Below, in pieces: positions 33,210 to 41,805 of a stretch of 64,000 bases of DNA. This stretch comes from Companilactobacillus futsaii JCM 17355 (GTDB lineage Bacteria > Bacillota > Bacilli > Lactobacillales > Lactobacillaceae): positions 18,740 through 82,739 of the forward strand of contig NZ_AZDO01000108.1 in NCBI RefSeq assembly GCF_001435505.1, in the 5' to 3' direction. The position numbers and the translations under genes are program-made. The notes beneath the pieces are model-generated. The model did not search any database. It was not told the DNA's origin and was given only the letters and a program-made list of their open reading frames with translations. How positions within the stretch are numbered: the first letter of the stretch is position 1; each line of letters begins with the position of its first letter.

Positions 33210-33956
33210 ATGACGAGATATAAATTGACGATAGCTTATGATGGAACTAAGTTTCATGGCTTTCAACGACAAAATGATTTACGAACAGTTCAAGGAGTTT
33301 TGGAAAGAGCTCTGACTAAAATGACCAAAGGACAGCACGTTAATGTCGTGGGTTCTGGCAGAACTGATGCTGGAGTCCACGCTTTTGGTCAAGTGATCCA
33401 TTTTGACTATCCAGGGCAAATTCCAGCAGAAAATATGTTAAGAGCGATTAATTCTTTGATGCCACTGGACGTTTTAGTGAAAGATTCAGAAATAGTCGAT
33501 GAGAATTTTCATGCGCGTTTCGGAGTTAAGAAAAAAACTTATCAATATCGAGTTGACTGTGGATATTATACTGATCCTTTCAAGCGGTTTTACACAGGCC
33601 ATTATCCATATAAAGTATCTGTGGATAAAATTCAAACGGCACTCAAAGATTTGGAAGGTGAGCATGACTTTACGAGTTTCGCCGCTTCGGGTGGTGTGAT
33701 TGAAAATAAAGTTAGGACTATCTATTTGGCGACATGCGTGTATAATGGGAAGAATGACGAATTAGTTTTCGAATTTACAGGCAATGGCTTCCTATATAAT
33801 ATGGTTAGAATCTTGGTTGCTACTCTGTTAGAGATTGGTAATGGGCGCAGAGATGTACACGATTTCTTGAGGTTGTTTGAAGTGAAAGACCGTCAAGAAG
33901 CACGAGGAACAGCACCTGCTAGTGGGCTATATTTAAAAGAAGTTTTTTATGATTAA
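33210..33956 (+). CDS. truA: tRNA pseudouridine(38-40) synthase TruA
   Basis: Makes pseudouridine at positions 38-40 of tRNA anticodon arms; 248 residues. The catalytic aspartate is in [14 protein letters not shown] near residue 53. It follows ecfT after three bases and ends the operon; the rplM promoter is directly behind it. Confidence 0.95.
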   Translation: MTRYKLTIAYDGTKFHGFQRQNDLRTVQGVLERALTKMTKGQHVNVVGSGRTDAGVHAFGQVIHFDYPGQIPAENMLRAINSLMPLDVLVKDSEIVDENFHARFGVKKKTYQYRVDCGYYTDPFKRFYTGHYPYKVSVDKIQTALKDLEGEHDFTSFAASGGVIENKVRTIYLATCVYNGKNDELVFEFTGNGFLYNMVRILVATLLEIGNGRRDVHDFLRLFEVKDRQEARGTAPASGLYLKEVFYD

Positions 33957-33970
33957 TCTGTGGATAATTA

Positions 33971-33999
33971 TTGACTTACAATGAAAATCACAGTATTAT
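33971..33999 (+). promoter_or_regulatory. Promoter of rplM-rpsI
   Basis: TTGACT (33971-33976), a 17-base spacer and TATTAT (33994-33999). Confidence 0.75.
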
Positions 34000-34005
34000 T
34001 GTAAC

Positions 34006-34082
34006 TGGTATTGTTTGCCCCACGATAAGCCCCGGAAACTTATTGAGTTGTCAAACAGACGTAGAAACTGGAGGAAATTAAA
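34006..34082 (+). promoter_or_regulatory. L13 leader RNA candidate
   Basis: GTTTG (34013-34017) pairs with CAAAC (34052-34056), enclosing GATAAG (34024-34029) with CTTATT (34039-34044) and a purine-rich loop. A conserved L13 leader precedes rplM in firmicutes and is thought to mediate autoregulation by L13. Identity is by position and fold only. Confidence 0.55.
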
Positions 34083-34526
34083 GTGCGTACAACACCATTA
34101 GCAAAAGCAAGTGAAGTTGAACGTAAATGGTATGTAATCGACGGTGAAGATGTTGTCTTAGGTAGACTTTCATCTGTTGTTGCTTCTATTCTTAGAGGTA
34201 AGAACAAACCAACTTACACACCTAACGTTGATACAGGTGATAATGTTATTGTCATCAATGCAGATAAAGTTAGATTAACAGGTAAGAAAGCTAAGAATAA
34301 GATTTATTATTCTCACTCAGATCACCCAGGTGGGTTGAAGAGTATTAGTGCCGGTGAAAAGAGAGATACAAAGCCAGAACTCTTTGTTGAAGACTCAATT
34401 CGCGGTATGTTACCTAAGAACACTCTTGGTCGTCAAGAAATCAAGAAGTTGCATGTTTATGCAGGTTCAGAACACAACCACCAAGCACAAAATCCAGAAA
34501 TGTTGGATATCAACAAACTAATTTAA
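34083..34526 (+). CDS. rplM: 50S ribosomal protein L13
   Basis: Early-assembly large-subunit protein of 147 residues, [20 protein letters not shown] onward, with the [17 protein letters not shown] segment. It starts with GTG after GGAGG. It is followed by rpsI in the usual pair. Confidence 0.97.
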   Translation: MRTTPLAKASEVERKWYVIDGEDVVLGRLSSVVASILRGKNKPTYTPNVDTGDNVIVINADKVRLTGKKAKNKIYYSHSDHPGGLKSISAGEKRDTKPELFVEDSIRGMLPKNTLGRQEIKKLHVYAGSEHNHQAQNPEMLDINKLI

Positions 34527-34539
34527 GGAGGAAAAGAAT

Positions 34540-34932
34540 TTGGCACAAGTATCATACGCCGGAACAGGTCGTCGCAAGGACTCAGTTGCTCGTGTACGCC
34601 TAGTACCCGGAAACGGAAAGATTACTATCAACAAACGTGATGTCAAAGATTACATTCCTTTTGACAATTTGATTGCTGATATGAAACAACCTCTAGATGT
34701 CACTGAAACAGCAGACAGCTATGACGTTATTGCTAACGTTAACGGTGGAGGCTTCTCAGGACAAGCTGGAGCAATTAGACATGGTATCGCAAGAGCCCTA
34801 CTTGATGTTGATCCTGATTTCAGACCATCACTTAAGTCAGCAGGCTTCTTAACACGTGACCCTCGTATGAAGGAACGTAAGAAACCAGGTCTTAAGAAAG
34901 CCCGTAAGGCTTCACAATTCTCAAAACGTTAA
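34540..34932 (+). CDS. rpsI: 30S ribosomal protein S9
   Basis: Small-subunit head protein whose C-terminal tail reaches the P-site tRNA. It has 130 residues, [20 protein letters not shown] to [12 protein letters not shown]. It starts with TTG after AAGGAGG. Confidence 0.97.
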   Translation: MAQVSYAGTGRRKDSVARVRLVPGNGKITINKRDVKDYIPFDNLIADMKQPLDVTETADSYDVIANVNGGGFSGQAGAIRHGIARALLDVDPDFRPSLKSAGFLTRDPRMKERKKPGLKKARKASQFSKR

Positions 34933-34957
34933 TATTTATTATTTCCAGTTTTGGTTC

Positions 34958-34991
34958 AAAAACATCTCTCAATGCGAGGGATGTTTTTTTG
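34958..34991 (+). terminator. Terminator after rpsI
   Basis: AACATC-CTC pairs with GAG-GATGTT across a short loop, followed by a T run. It ends the information-processing block. Confidence 0.85.
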
Positions 34992-35022
34992 TTATAATTA
35001 AGGAAAAAATTGGAGGATATCG

Positions 35023-35268
35023 ATGTTCTGGCTATTACTAGCACTGATTATTATCGTCAATTTATATTTGTATTTTCATTACAGCAAACGTAGTAAACAA
35101 AAGATTCAATCAATTCTTGATACTCCAGAGATTGTTAGTGAAATTAAGGAGATAGTCCGTAATCACAACGATTCAAAATTAGTGTTAAAATTGATACGCG
35201 ATAAGTACTTCTTGAACACTAAGGAAGCCATTTTAGTCTTAAAGAGGATAAAAGAGGAGAAAAAATGA
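35023..35268 (+). CDS. Small membrane-anchored hypothetical protein
   Basis: 81 residues. A single N-terminal hydrophobic helix (about 2-18) is followed by a charged, helical cytoplasmic part rich in lysine. I do not recognise the family. TATAAT at 34993-34998 may serve as its -10. The ORF overlaps the following acetyltransferase gene by four bases (ATGA), so the two are probably one transcript. Confidence 0.65.
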   Translation: MFWLLLALIIIVNLYLYFHYSKRSKQKIQSILDTPEIVSEIKEIVRNHNDSKLVLKLIRDKYFLNTKEAILVLKRIKEEKK

Positions 35269-35768
35269 TTGATTTGACAAAATTATCCACAAGTTATCAA
35301 GTGAGAAGACTCAAACCTCAAGATGCTGATCACGTTTTGAGGTTAGTTTTGAGTAATGACAGTTATTATAATTTCTGTCCACCACGTCCTAATCGCCATA
35401 CTATTTTGGAAGATATTAAAGTTGTTCCTGCCAATAAGACGATGGATGATAAGTACTATGTTGGTTTTTATGATCACGATAAATTAGTGGCAGTTTTAGA
35501 TTTGATTAGCGGTTATCCTGATGAAAAAACTGCTTGGATCGGTTTCTTTATGGTCGATGCTGCCTTTCAAGGTAAGGGAATAGGGTCCAAGATATTTGTC
35601 GGAATTGAAAAGGAATTAACGAAGCAAGGTTTGTCGAAAGTAGAATTAGCCTTTGCTAAAGGAAATGCCAAGAGCGAGAAATTTCTTTTGAAGAATGGTT
35701 ATCAAAAGACGGGACAGGAACTCAATGTACCCGGTTATACGGTAGTGGTTGTGGAAAAAAAGTTATAG
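35265..35768 (+). CDS. GNAT-family N-acetyltransferase
   Basis: 167 residues with a complete GNAT core. The acetyl-CoA pyrophosphate-binding motif is QGKGIGSKIF near residues 105-114, and a late helix AKGNAKSEKFLLKNGYQKTG matches motif B. The acceptor is unknown. Its start overlaps the stop of the small membrane protein gene. Confidence 0.85.
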   Translation: MIDLTKLSTSYQVRRLKPQDADHVLRLVLSNDSYYNFCPPRPNRHTILEDIKVVPANKTMDDKYYVGFYDHDKLVAVLDLISGYPDEKTAWIGFFMVDAAFQGKGIGSKIFVGIEKELTKQGLSKVELAFAKGNAKSEKFLLKNGYQKTGQELNVPGYTVVVVEKKL

Positions 35769-35890
35769 ATTTTTAAAATCTTTGTAAACAAGACTTAATA
35801 TTAAGAAAGCATAAAATCCAAACATCAAGTAGTAGTTGAAGTTATAATATTAAGTGTCATTATGTATACAAAGGATTTAAGAGGTCTAAA

Positions 35891-36352
35891 ATGTCATATA
35901 AAGTAAATTTTGAAAATATAGAAACAACGGGTCTGGAGGATTCCCCAGTTGCCAAAAATTTAGCTAAATTACGTGCTAATGAGGCTAGATTTTTTTGGAA
36001 TAAATACCAACATGAATTAGTTACTATGCCAGCTGATGAAGTACCCGAGATTTTGAATCGAATTGAAGTAATTTTGAAGGAACGAGATTTAAATTTGCCT
36101 TACAAAGCTCTAGAAGTCAGTGACTTTGCTGCCAACAATGTTCGCTGGTCACAAGTTTATTACGATAATGGGCTAGAAGTTAGCGTTATTTATAGTTTGA
36201 ATAAAAATGGTCGTCATTCAGTCAGTTTTAAATTAGCACATGGAATTGACGTACCAGCTGAATTGAATAAGAAATTTAAATTTGTCCACCAAAGATCACA
36301 AGCAGCAGATAAAATTAGAAGTGCCTATTTTATTTTGCAACGTAATTATTAA
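35891..36352 (+). CDS. Hypothetical protein, 153 residues
   Basis: A soluble, charged protein without signal peptide or hydrophobic segments; I do not recognise it. The N-terminal half is predicted helical (SPVAKNLAKLRANEARFFWN), and the C-terminal half is beta-rich with aromatic residues. ATG follows AGAGGT. Codon use is like its neighbours. A possible promoter (TTGAAG 35836-35841, CATTAT 35858-35863) precedes it, and a strong terminator follows. Confidence 0.7.
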   Translation: MSYKVNFENIETTGLEDSPVAKNLAKLRANEARFFWNKYQHELVTMPADEVPEILNRIEVILKERDLNLPYKALEVSDFAANNVRWSQVYYDNGLEVSVIYSLNKNGRHSVSFKLAHGIDVPAELNKKFKFVHQRSQAADKIRSAYFILQRNY

Positions 36353-36403
36353 AAAAGAAGCTATCAGAGTAATAATGCATAAATTCTGACAGCTTCTTTT
36401 TTT
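36351..36403. terminator. Bidirectional terminator between convergent genes
   Basis: AAAAGAAGCT-TCAGA (to 36368) pairs with TCTGA-AGCTTCTTTT (from 36385). A runs on one side and T runs on the other, so it can stop transcription from both directions. Confidence 0.85.
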
Positions 36404-37505
36404 ATTTGACGGCAAAACCGGTGTAAATAGTGATAAGAACCATTAGTAAAGTGATGAGTGCAATCCCACTAATAATAATGAAATGACGTTTCTTGTTCAT
36501 CAAGAAAATAGCGGCAAATTCTCGAATTAAAGCATTGGGCAAAAAGTAAAAACGAGTTGGTGCACCGATACCATTTGCGGCCAAGTGTGCCATTTTAGCA
36601 TAAATTCCAGCCCGAAAGATGTGATAATTGTTGCTGAAGAATTTGATGTAAGCTTTGTCACTGCCAAAGTCCTTTTGAATCAATGCTTTAGAATACTGCA
36701 TATTTTGCAAAGTATTGCGTGATTTATCTTCTAAAAGGACTAAATTTTTGTCCCAACCTTGAGTAATCGCAAATTCAGCCATTGCTTGAGCTTCAGATAA
36801 TTTCTCATCGGGTCCTTGTCCGCCGGAAAAGACGATTTTGGGTGCAGGACGACCTTTTTTAACTTGCTTTTGTGCAAATTTGATAGCAGCTTTGATACGA
36901 TTGCCTAGTAGGGTCGAAACTTGGTCACCATTGATCAAACCAGCGCCTAGAACGATTAAGTAATTGGCTTTGTATCGTCTGGGTAGGAATTGATATAGTA
37001 GAACATTTACTAAGAAATTGTACGAGCAAATTACTAAGTAAGTACCAATGACCGGGAGTCCGGCTATCAAAGTGTTGAACCAATCAGGTAAGAATCTTGA
37101 ATGTCCAGCCATGAACAAATTGGCGAACCATAAGATGATTAAAAATATCGCTAATAATAGTGTCAACATATTGGATAAGGTGTGACTTTCCCTTTTCCAA
37201 ACGATAAAGGCATTCCACAAGAGAAGTAGCCACATCATAGCTAAAGTAATTACGATGATACCCACGATAACTAAGAAAAGTATTCCCATTGTGGTGATAA
37301 AAATCAAATTGGCAGTACTAAAAATCAAAACTGCTAGTTCGGCTAAAAAACTAATAAAAAAAATCGTAAAAGTAATTCCATTTATTAATCGGCGTGGTTC
37401 ATAAAGCCATAGTCCCAAGAAGATACCAAAAAGAATTAACGTAATGATTCCCCAATAAGCTGATATCCTCTGGAGTTCATTCATGTATGAAACGAGTCCA
37501 TTCAT
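36402..37505 (-). CDS. Membrane YdcF-family (DUF218) protein
   Basis: 367 residues. The first half has about six hydrophobic segments. Residues from about 180 form a DUF218/SanA-like domain with YLIVLGAGLI, LGNRI, IVFSGGQGPDEKLSEAQAMA and LLEDKSRNTLQNM, all typical of the family. A final hydrophobic segment closes the protein. E. coli relatives (ElyC, SanA) affect envelope integrity and lipid-carrier recycling; the function in lactobacilli is inferred. Start ATG follows GGAGGGG. Confidence 0.82.
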   Translation of the reverse strand: MNGLVSYMNELQRISAYWGIITLILFGIFLGLWLYEPRRLINGITFTIFFISFLAELAVLIFSTANLIFITTMGILFLVIVGIIVITLAMMWLLLLWNAFIVWKRESHTLSNMLTLLLAIFLIILWFANLFMAGHSRFLPDWFNTLIAGLPVIGTYLVICSYNFLVNVLLYQFLPRRYKANYLIVLGAGLINGDQVSTLLGNRIKAAIKFAQKQVKKGRPAPKIVFSGGQGPDEKLSEAQAMAEFAITQGWDKNLVLLEDKSRNTLQNMQYSKALIQKDFGSDKAYIKFFSNNYHIFRAGIYAKMAHLAANGIGAPTRFYFLPNALIREFAAIFLMNKKRHFIIISGIALITLLMVLITIYTGFAVK

Positions 37506-37615
37506 AATCCGCCCCTCCTATAATCATTCTAATTTTAGCATATAGGATAATTTCTGAAACGTTATTAGCAACGCCAAGTTGTTCATGTCATAATGGAAAT
37601 AGAGGAGGGTTTTAG

Positions 37616-38437
37616 ATGAGTGAAATTAAACTGATTTTAAGCGATATTGACGGAACGATTTTAAATGACAAAAATGTGATCGATACAGGCTTAAAAACTG
37701 CTATTAAGAAATTACATCAAAGAGATGTCCCATTTGTTTTGGCTTCGGCTAGATCTCCTGAAGGGATGAAACAAATTGCTTCAGATTTGGATGTTCTAGA
37801 TAATCCAATTGCTTGCTACAACGGTGCTCTAGTCGTTAAAGATTTGCAGAATAAGAACTATACCACTATTTTAAGCCATGAATTGAATGTACCTGAAGTA
37901 GAAGAGATGCTTACGATTCTTGAATATAAATTCTCAGAGATCTCTGTCAATTTATATTCGGGTTCTGACTGGTATGTCAGTGATTTAGACAAGTGGATTC
38001 AAATTGAAGCTGATATTACTAAGATGAATCCAATCGTTAAGAGCTTGCCAAAACTAATTGCAGAACATACTGTACCAATTCACAAATTGTTGTTGATTGG
38101 CGAAACTGAACAAATTCAAAAAGCTATAAATTACTTCAAGCGGTCAGATTTTTCAAATAGTTCGTTTTACTTATCAAAACCCAATTATTTAGAAATCACT
38201 AACAGCAATGTTTCTAAAGAAAAAGCTTTACGTGAATTGGCTAAAACTTATCAATTGGATTTGGCAAACACGATGACTTTAGGCGATAATTTCAATGACG
38301 TTTCGATGTTAAAAATTGCTGGGTTAGGTGTTGCAATGCAAAATGCTCCAGTTGAAGTTCAAAAATGTGCTAATGTGGTAACAGAGACTAATAACCAAAA
38401 CGGAGTCTCCAAAGCAATTGAAAAATACGCTCTCTAG
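37616..38437 (+). CDS. Cof-type HAD-IIB phosphatase
   Basis: 273-residue haloacid-dehalogenase phosphatase. Motif I is LSDIDGTIL, and motifs III and IV are the lysine in VSKEKALREL and GDNFNDVSML. The cap between is the Cof (C2) type. Family members dephosphorylate sugar phosphates, pyridoxal phosphate or flavin precursors; substrate open. It is followed after nine bases by the macrodomain gene, so probably co-transcribed. Confidence 0.88.
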   Translation: MSEIKLILSDIDGTILNDKNVIDTGLKTAIKKLHQRDVPFVLASARSPEGMKQIASDLDVLDNPIACYNGALVVKDLQNKNYTTILSHELNVPEVEEMLTILEYKFSEISVNLYSGSDWYVSDLDKWIQIEADITKMNPIVKSLPKLIAEHTVPIHKLLLIGETEQIQKAINYFKRSDFSNSSFYLSKPNYLEITNSNVSKEKALRELAKTYQLDLANTMTLGDNFNDVSMLKIAGLGVAMQNAPVEVQKCANVVTETNNQNGVSKAIEKYAL

Positions 38438-38446
38438 GGGGTTAGT

Positions 38447-38944
38447 ATGATGGAAAAAATTTCAGTTATTAAAGGTGATATTGCTTATTTACCATTTCAT
38501 GTGGATGCCATTGTCAACGCGGCCAATTCAGCTTTAGTGCCGGGTGGTGGCGTTGATGGAGCTATTAATAAAAAAGCAGGTCCAGATCTTGGTCGAGCTA
38601 TGTTGAAATTTGGTGGTACGCCAACAGGGACAGTTGTTTATACGCCAGCATTTGATTTGAACGCTGATTATGTCATTCATGCGGTTGGACCTAGATATCA
38701 AGATGGTGAACATGGCGAAGCTGAATTACTAGCAACTGCCTACCAATCAATTATGAAGCTGGCTCAAAAATTAGAAGTAAATTCTTTAGCCATTCCGTTC
38801 TTAAGCACTGGTGTTTATGGTTATCCACTAGAAGAAGCTATTAATATTGCTATGGAAAACGTGAAGAAATTTAATTTGGATGCACGAATTTATTTTGTAG
38901 CTTTTGATGAATCTACAGAAAAAATTGCTAAAAAACGTTTGTGA
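38447..38944 (+). CDS. Macrodomain protein (ADP-ribose binding)
   Basis: 165-residue stand-alone macrodomain. The ADP-ribose-binding elements VDAIVNAANSALVPGGGVDG near 20-40 and FLSTGVYGYPLEEA near 122 are intact, so de-acetylation of O-acetyl-ADP-ribose or removal of ADP-ribose is plausible, as for E. coli YmdB. Two ATG codons stand in tandem after GGGGG. Confidence 0.88.
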   Translation: MMEKISVIKGDIAYLPFHVDAIVNAANSALVPGGGVDGAINKKAGPDLGRAMLKFGGTPTGTVVYTPAFDLNADYVIHAVGPRYQDGEHGEAELLATAYQSIMKLAQKLEVNSLAIPFLSTGVYGYPLEEAINIAMENVKKFNLDARIYFVAFDESTEKIAKKRL

Positions 38945-38979
38945 TTTTTAATAAAATTAAAGAAATTCCAATTTAACTG

Positions 38980-39008
38980 TTGACAAAAATAAAATTAAGA
39001 TTTAATCT
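38980..39008 (+). promoter_or_regulatory. Promoter of the trp T-box leader
   Basis: TTGACA (38980-38985), a 17-base spacer and TAATCT (39003-39008). Confidence 0.65.
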
Positions 39009-39014
39009 CATAAC

Positions 39015-39327
39015 AACAAATTAATTCGTCCATAAACCGATGAGATGGAGATCAAGATTATTGTGCACGCCCAGAGAATTGCCGGTGCTGAGAATGGCAG
39101 TCGAACGCAGATAATTAAATGGACCATCGAGGGTTTCCCCGAAATTATAGTACGGGAAGACGTCTGGCATACGTAAGTTGTCGGGAGGATGTTGGTCCTT
39201 CGCTAAGAGTAATGGATGAAGAATTTGAGTATATTTTTGGTATACTCTATTTTTCTCCATTAAAATAAGGTGGCACCGCGGGTAATCCGTCCTTAAACTT
39301 AATTGTTTATGGACGGATTTTTTTTAT
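39015..39327 (+). promoter_or_regulatory. T-box leader, tryptophan specific
   Basis: A complete T-box riboregulator. The base of stem I (GATGG near 39045 with CCATC near 39123) encloses a specifier loop whose 3' side reads AAATGGA. TGG (39120-39122), the Trp codon, is therefore the specifier. The T-box proper, AAGGTGGCACCGCGG, lies at 39268-39282. The base after TGG is C, which would pair with the G discriminator of tRNA-Trp. The terminator stem pairs AATCCGTCC (39284-39292) with GGACGGATT (39311-39319), followed by T. Uncharged tRNA-Trp would switch on the downstream genes. Confidence 0.92.
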
Positions 39328-39345
39328 TCTCAAGGAGGCTTTCTT

Positions 39346-39381
39346 ATGAAAAATGATAGACGATGGCAAACTTCAAATTAA
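39346..39381 (+). CDS. Short ORF between the T-box and trpD
   Basis: Eleven codons, MKNDRRWQTSN, with a very good ribosome binding site (AAGGAGG, 39332-39338) and one Trp codon. It lies exactly where trpE begins in many trp operons. It may be a leader peptide or the scar of a deleted gene; no homologue can be named. Confidence 0.4.
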   Translation: MKNDRRWQTSN

Positions 39382-39412
39382 TTAACAAACTATTAATTTG
39401 GAGGAAGAAAAA

Positions 39413-40432
39413 ATGATTGAAAATGCTATTAAAAAAATTACTGCAGGTACAGATTTAACTTTTGAAGAAACTAACCAAGTGATTGATGAAATAATGACGG
39501 GTAAAACTAGTCCCGTTCAAATTGCTAGTTTCTTAACCGCTTTGAGTGTGAAAAAAGAAACTGTAGAAGAAATTGCCGGAGCTGCCAATGCTATGAGAAA
39601 CCGAGCTTTGGACTTTCACGCTGATGAACCAGTGTTAGAAATCGTTGGTACTGGTGGGGATCATTCAAATTCATTTAATATCTCTACTACTTCAGCTTTA
39701 GTCGTTGCGGCCAGTGGAATTCCAGTTGCTAAACATGGCAATCGAGCTGCTAGTTCAAAGAGTGGTGCCGCTGATGTTTTAGAATCTCTTGGTGTCAAGA
39801 TTCAAGTTGATCCTAAACAAAGTGAAGCCATTCTCAATCAAATCGGCATTTGTTTCTTATTTGCTCAGGAATATCACAAAGCAATGAAATTTGTCGCCCC
39901 AATCAGAAAAGAATTAGGAATCAGAACTTTATTTAATATCTTAGGTCCACTGGCAAATCCAGCTCACGCTAATAGCCAAGTATTAGGTGTTTATGATGAA
40001 AGTCTAGTAGAACCGATGGCAGAGGTCTTACATCAGTTGGGTGTAGAAAATGCCTTAGTAATTCATGGTCAAGATGGATTCGATGAAGCTTCCATTTCTG
40101 CACCAACTACAGTGATGGAAGTACATGGTGACAAATTCAAAAAATACGAAATAACTCCGGAACAATTTGGCTTAAATCGGGCAACTAAAAATCAAATTAT
40201 CGGTGGCACACCACAAGAAAATGCCCAAATCACTTTAGAAATTTTGAACGGTCAAAGTGGTGCCAAACGAGACATCATTTTATTAAATTCAGCCTTAGCC
40301 ATTCATACAGCTAGACCGGAACTTTCGATTCAACAAGCTATTGCAATTGCTAGACAAACTATCGACAGTGGACAGGCATTAGCGAAACTAAATCAATTTA
40401 TCAAATTAACTGAAGCGGGTGTTGCAGCTTGA
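39413..40432 (+). CDS. trpD: Anthranilate phosphoribosyltransferase
   Basis: Second step of tryptophan synthesis, joining anthranilate to PRPP; 339 residues. The PRPP-binding EIVGTGGDHSNSFNISTTSA, the KHGNRAASSKSGAADVLE block and the DGFDEASI motif are intact. ATG 39413 is used because GGAGG lies seven bases upstream; the in-frame TTG at 39398 overlaps that site. It is the first enzyme gene behind the T-box; trpE and trpG are missing. Confidence 0.95.
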   Translation: MIENAIKKITAGTDLTFEETNQVIDEIMTGKTSPVQIASFLTALSVKKETVEEIAGAANAMRNRALDFHADEPVLEIVGTGGDHSNSFNISTTSALVVAASGIPVAKHGNRAASSKSGAADVLESLGVKIQVDPKQSEAILNQIGICFLFAQEYHKAMKFVAPIRKELGIRTLFNILGPLANPAHANSQVLGVYDESLVEPMAEVLHQLGVENALVIHGQDGFDEASISAPTTVMEVHGDKFKKYEITPEQFGLNRATKNQIIGGTPQENAQITLEILNGQSGAKRDIILLNSALAIHTARPELSIQQAIAIARQTIDSGQALAKLNQFIKLTEAGVAA

Positions 40433-41208
40433 TATTAGACGACTTAGTAGCGGCAACCCAAAAGAGAATAGTTGCTGAAAAAAGAATTCATAGTTTGAAC
40501 AACCTCAAACAACAAAGCCAAAAAATTCCAACAAAGAATCCACAGCTGATTGTTGATAAGTTGTTAGAACCAGGATTGACCTTTATTGCCGAAATCAAAA
40601 AGGCTTCTCCGTCAAAGGGTGTAATTGTTCAAGATTTTCCATATTTGAAAATAGCTCAAGAATATCAAGCCGACAAGATTGATATGATTTCTGTTTTGAC
40701 TGAACCTGATTATTTTCAAGGTAATTTAAAATATTTACAACAAATTACACAAGAAGTTAACTTACCGGTTTTACGCAAGGATTTTACGATTGATCCTTAT
40801 ATGATTTATCAAGCAAAAATTGCTCAAGCCAGTTTGATTTTATTGATAGTAGCAATTTTGTCAGATGAACAGCTGAGGGACTATTTAAAATTAGCCAAAG
40901 AATTAGGTCTAGCAGCCATCGTGGAAGTACATGACGAAACTGAATTAAAACGGGCTTTACGAGCTAAAAGTGAAATTATTGGCATCAACAATCGCAACTT
41001 AAAAGATTTTTCAGTCAATTTCAATAATAGCCTTAAATTAAAACAATTAGTTCCAGCCGGTATTCCCGTGATTGCTGAAAGTGGAATCAAGACAAAAGCC
41101 GATATTAAACTTTTAAAAAACGCAGGTATCAATGGAGTTTTGATTGGTGAAACATTTATGAAAGCTAATAATAAAGCCGAAATTATCAATGATTTCAAAA
41201 GTGTGTAA
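40429..41208 (+). CDS. trpC: Indole-3-glycerol phosphate synthase
   Basis: Fourth step of the pathway, a (beta/alpha)8 barrel of 259 residues. The catalytic lysine is in AEIKKASPSKG near residue 55, and VLRKDFTIDPYMI and IGINNRNL match the family. TTG start overlaps the trpD stop by four bases. Confidence 0.95.
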   Translation: MILDDLVAATQKRIVAEKRIHSLNNLKQQSQKIPTKNPQLIVDKLLEPGLTFIAEIKKASPSKGVIVQDFPYLKIAQEYQADKIDMISVLTEPDYFQGNLKYLQQITQEVNLPVLRKDFTIDPYMIYQAKIAQASLILLIVAILSDEQLRDYLKLAKELGLAAIVEVHDETELKRALRAKSEIIGINNRNLKDFSVNFNNSLKLKQLVPAGIPVIAESGIKTKADIKLLKNAGINGVLIGETFMKANNKAEIINDFKSV

Positions 41209-41211
41209 ATT

Positions 41212-41790
41212 ATGACAAAAATTAAAATATGTGGACTGATGACACCAAAAGATATTGAGGCCATAAATATCGCAAAACCAGATCTAGCTGGATTTATTTT
41301 TGCTCCCGGTCGGCATCAAATTAATTTATCACAGGCCATGGTCTTGAGAAAAAAACTGAATAAAGAAATTCCCAGTGTTGGAGTTTTCGTAGATGCACCA
41401 TTAGAAGAGATGCACAAGGTTATAAAAAGCAAAGCTGTCTCGATGATTCAACTGCACGGATCAGAAAGTGAAACAGTCATAGAAAAACTTCAACAACAAA
41501 ATATTCCTGTAATCAAAGTTTTCAAACCTGATCAAATACGAAAAACCCAAGCCGATTACGTCATGCTTGATAGCGGTAAAGGGGATGGAAAAAGAGTTCA
41601 ATGGCAAGATTATCAAAATGATTTTTCCCAACCTCTAATCATTGCTGGAAACTTAAATTTTAAAAATATAACAAGCGCGGTTAAAGCAATAAAACCACAA
41701 TTCGTTGATTTATCGAGAGGTGTTGAAACTGACAATCAAAAAGATCCTCAAAAAATCAATGAGATAGTCAAATTAGTACATCAATTATAA
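41212..41790 (+). CDS. trpF: Phosphoribosylanthranilate isomerase
   Basis: Third step of the pathway, 192 residues, slightly shorter than the usual 200 or so. The catalytic cysteine is in KICGLM at the N-terminus, and the acidic residue in the YVMLDSGKGDGKRVQW segment; LSRGVETD near the end binds phosphate. It lies three bases after trpC. Confidence 0.94.
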   Translation: MTKIKICGLMTPKDIEAINIAKPDLAGFIFAPGRHQINLSQAMVLRKKLNKEIPSVGVFVDAPLEEMHKVIKSKAVSMIQLHGSESETVIEKLQQQNIPVIKVFKPDQIRKTQADYVMLDSGKGDGKRVQWQDYQNDFSQPLIIAGNLNFKNITSAVKAIKPQFVDLSRGVETDNQKDPQKINEIVKLVHQL

Positions 41791-41805
41791 TCGGAGGATT
41801 TTCCT

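Noticed and set aside
39021-39260. 79-codon open frame antisense to the T-box
   Set aside because: The region is fully explained by T-box structure; no ribosome binding site.
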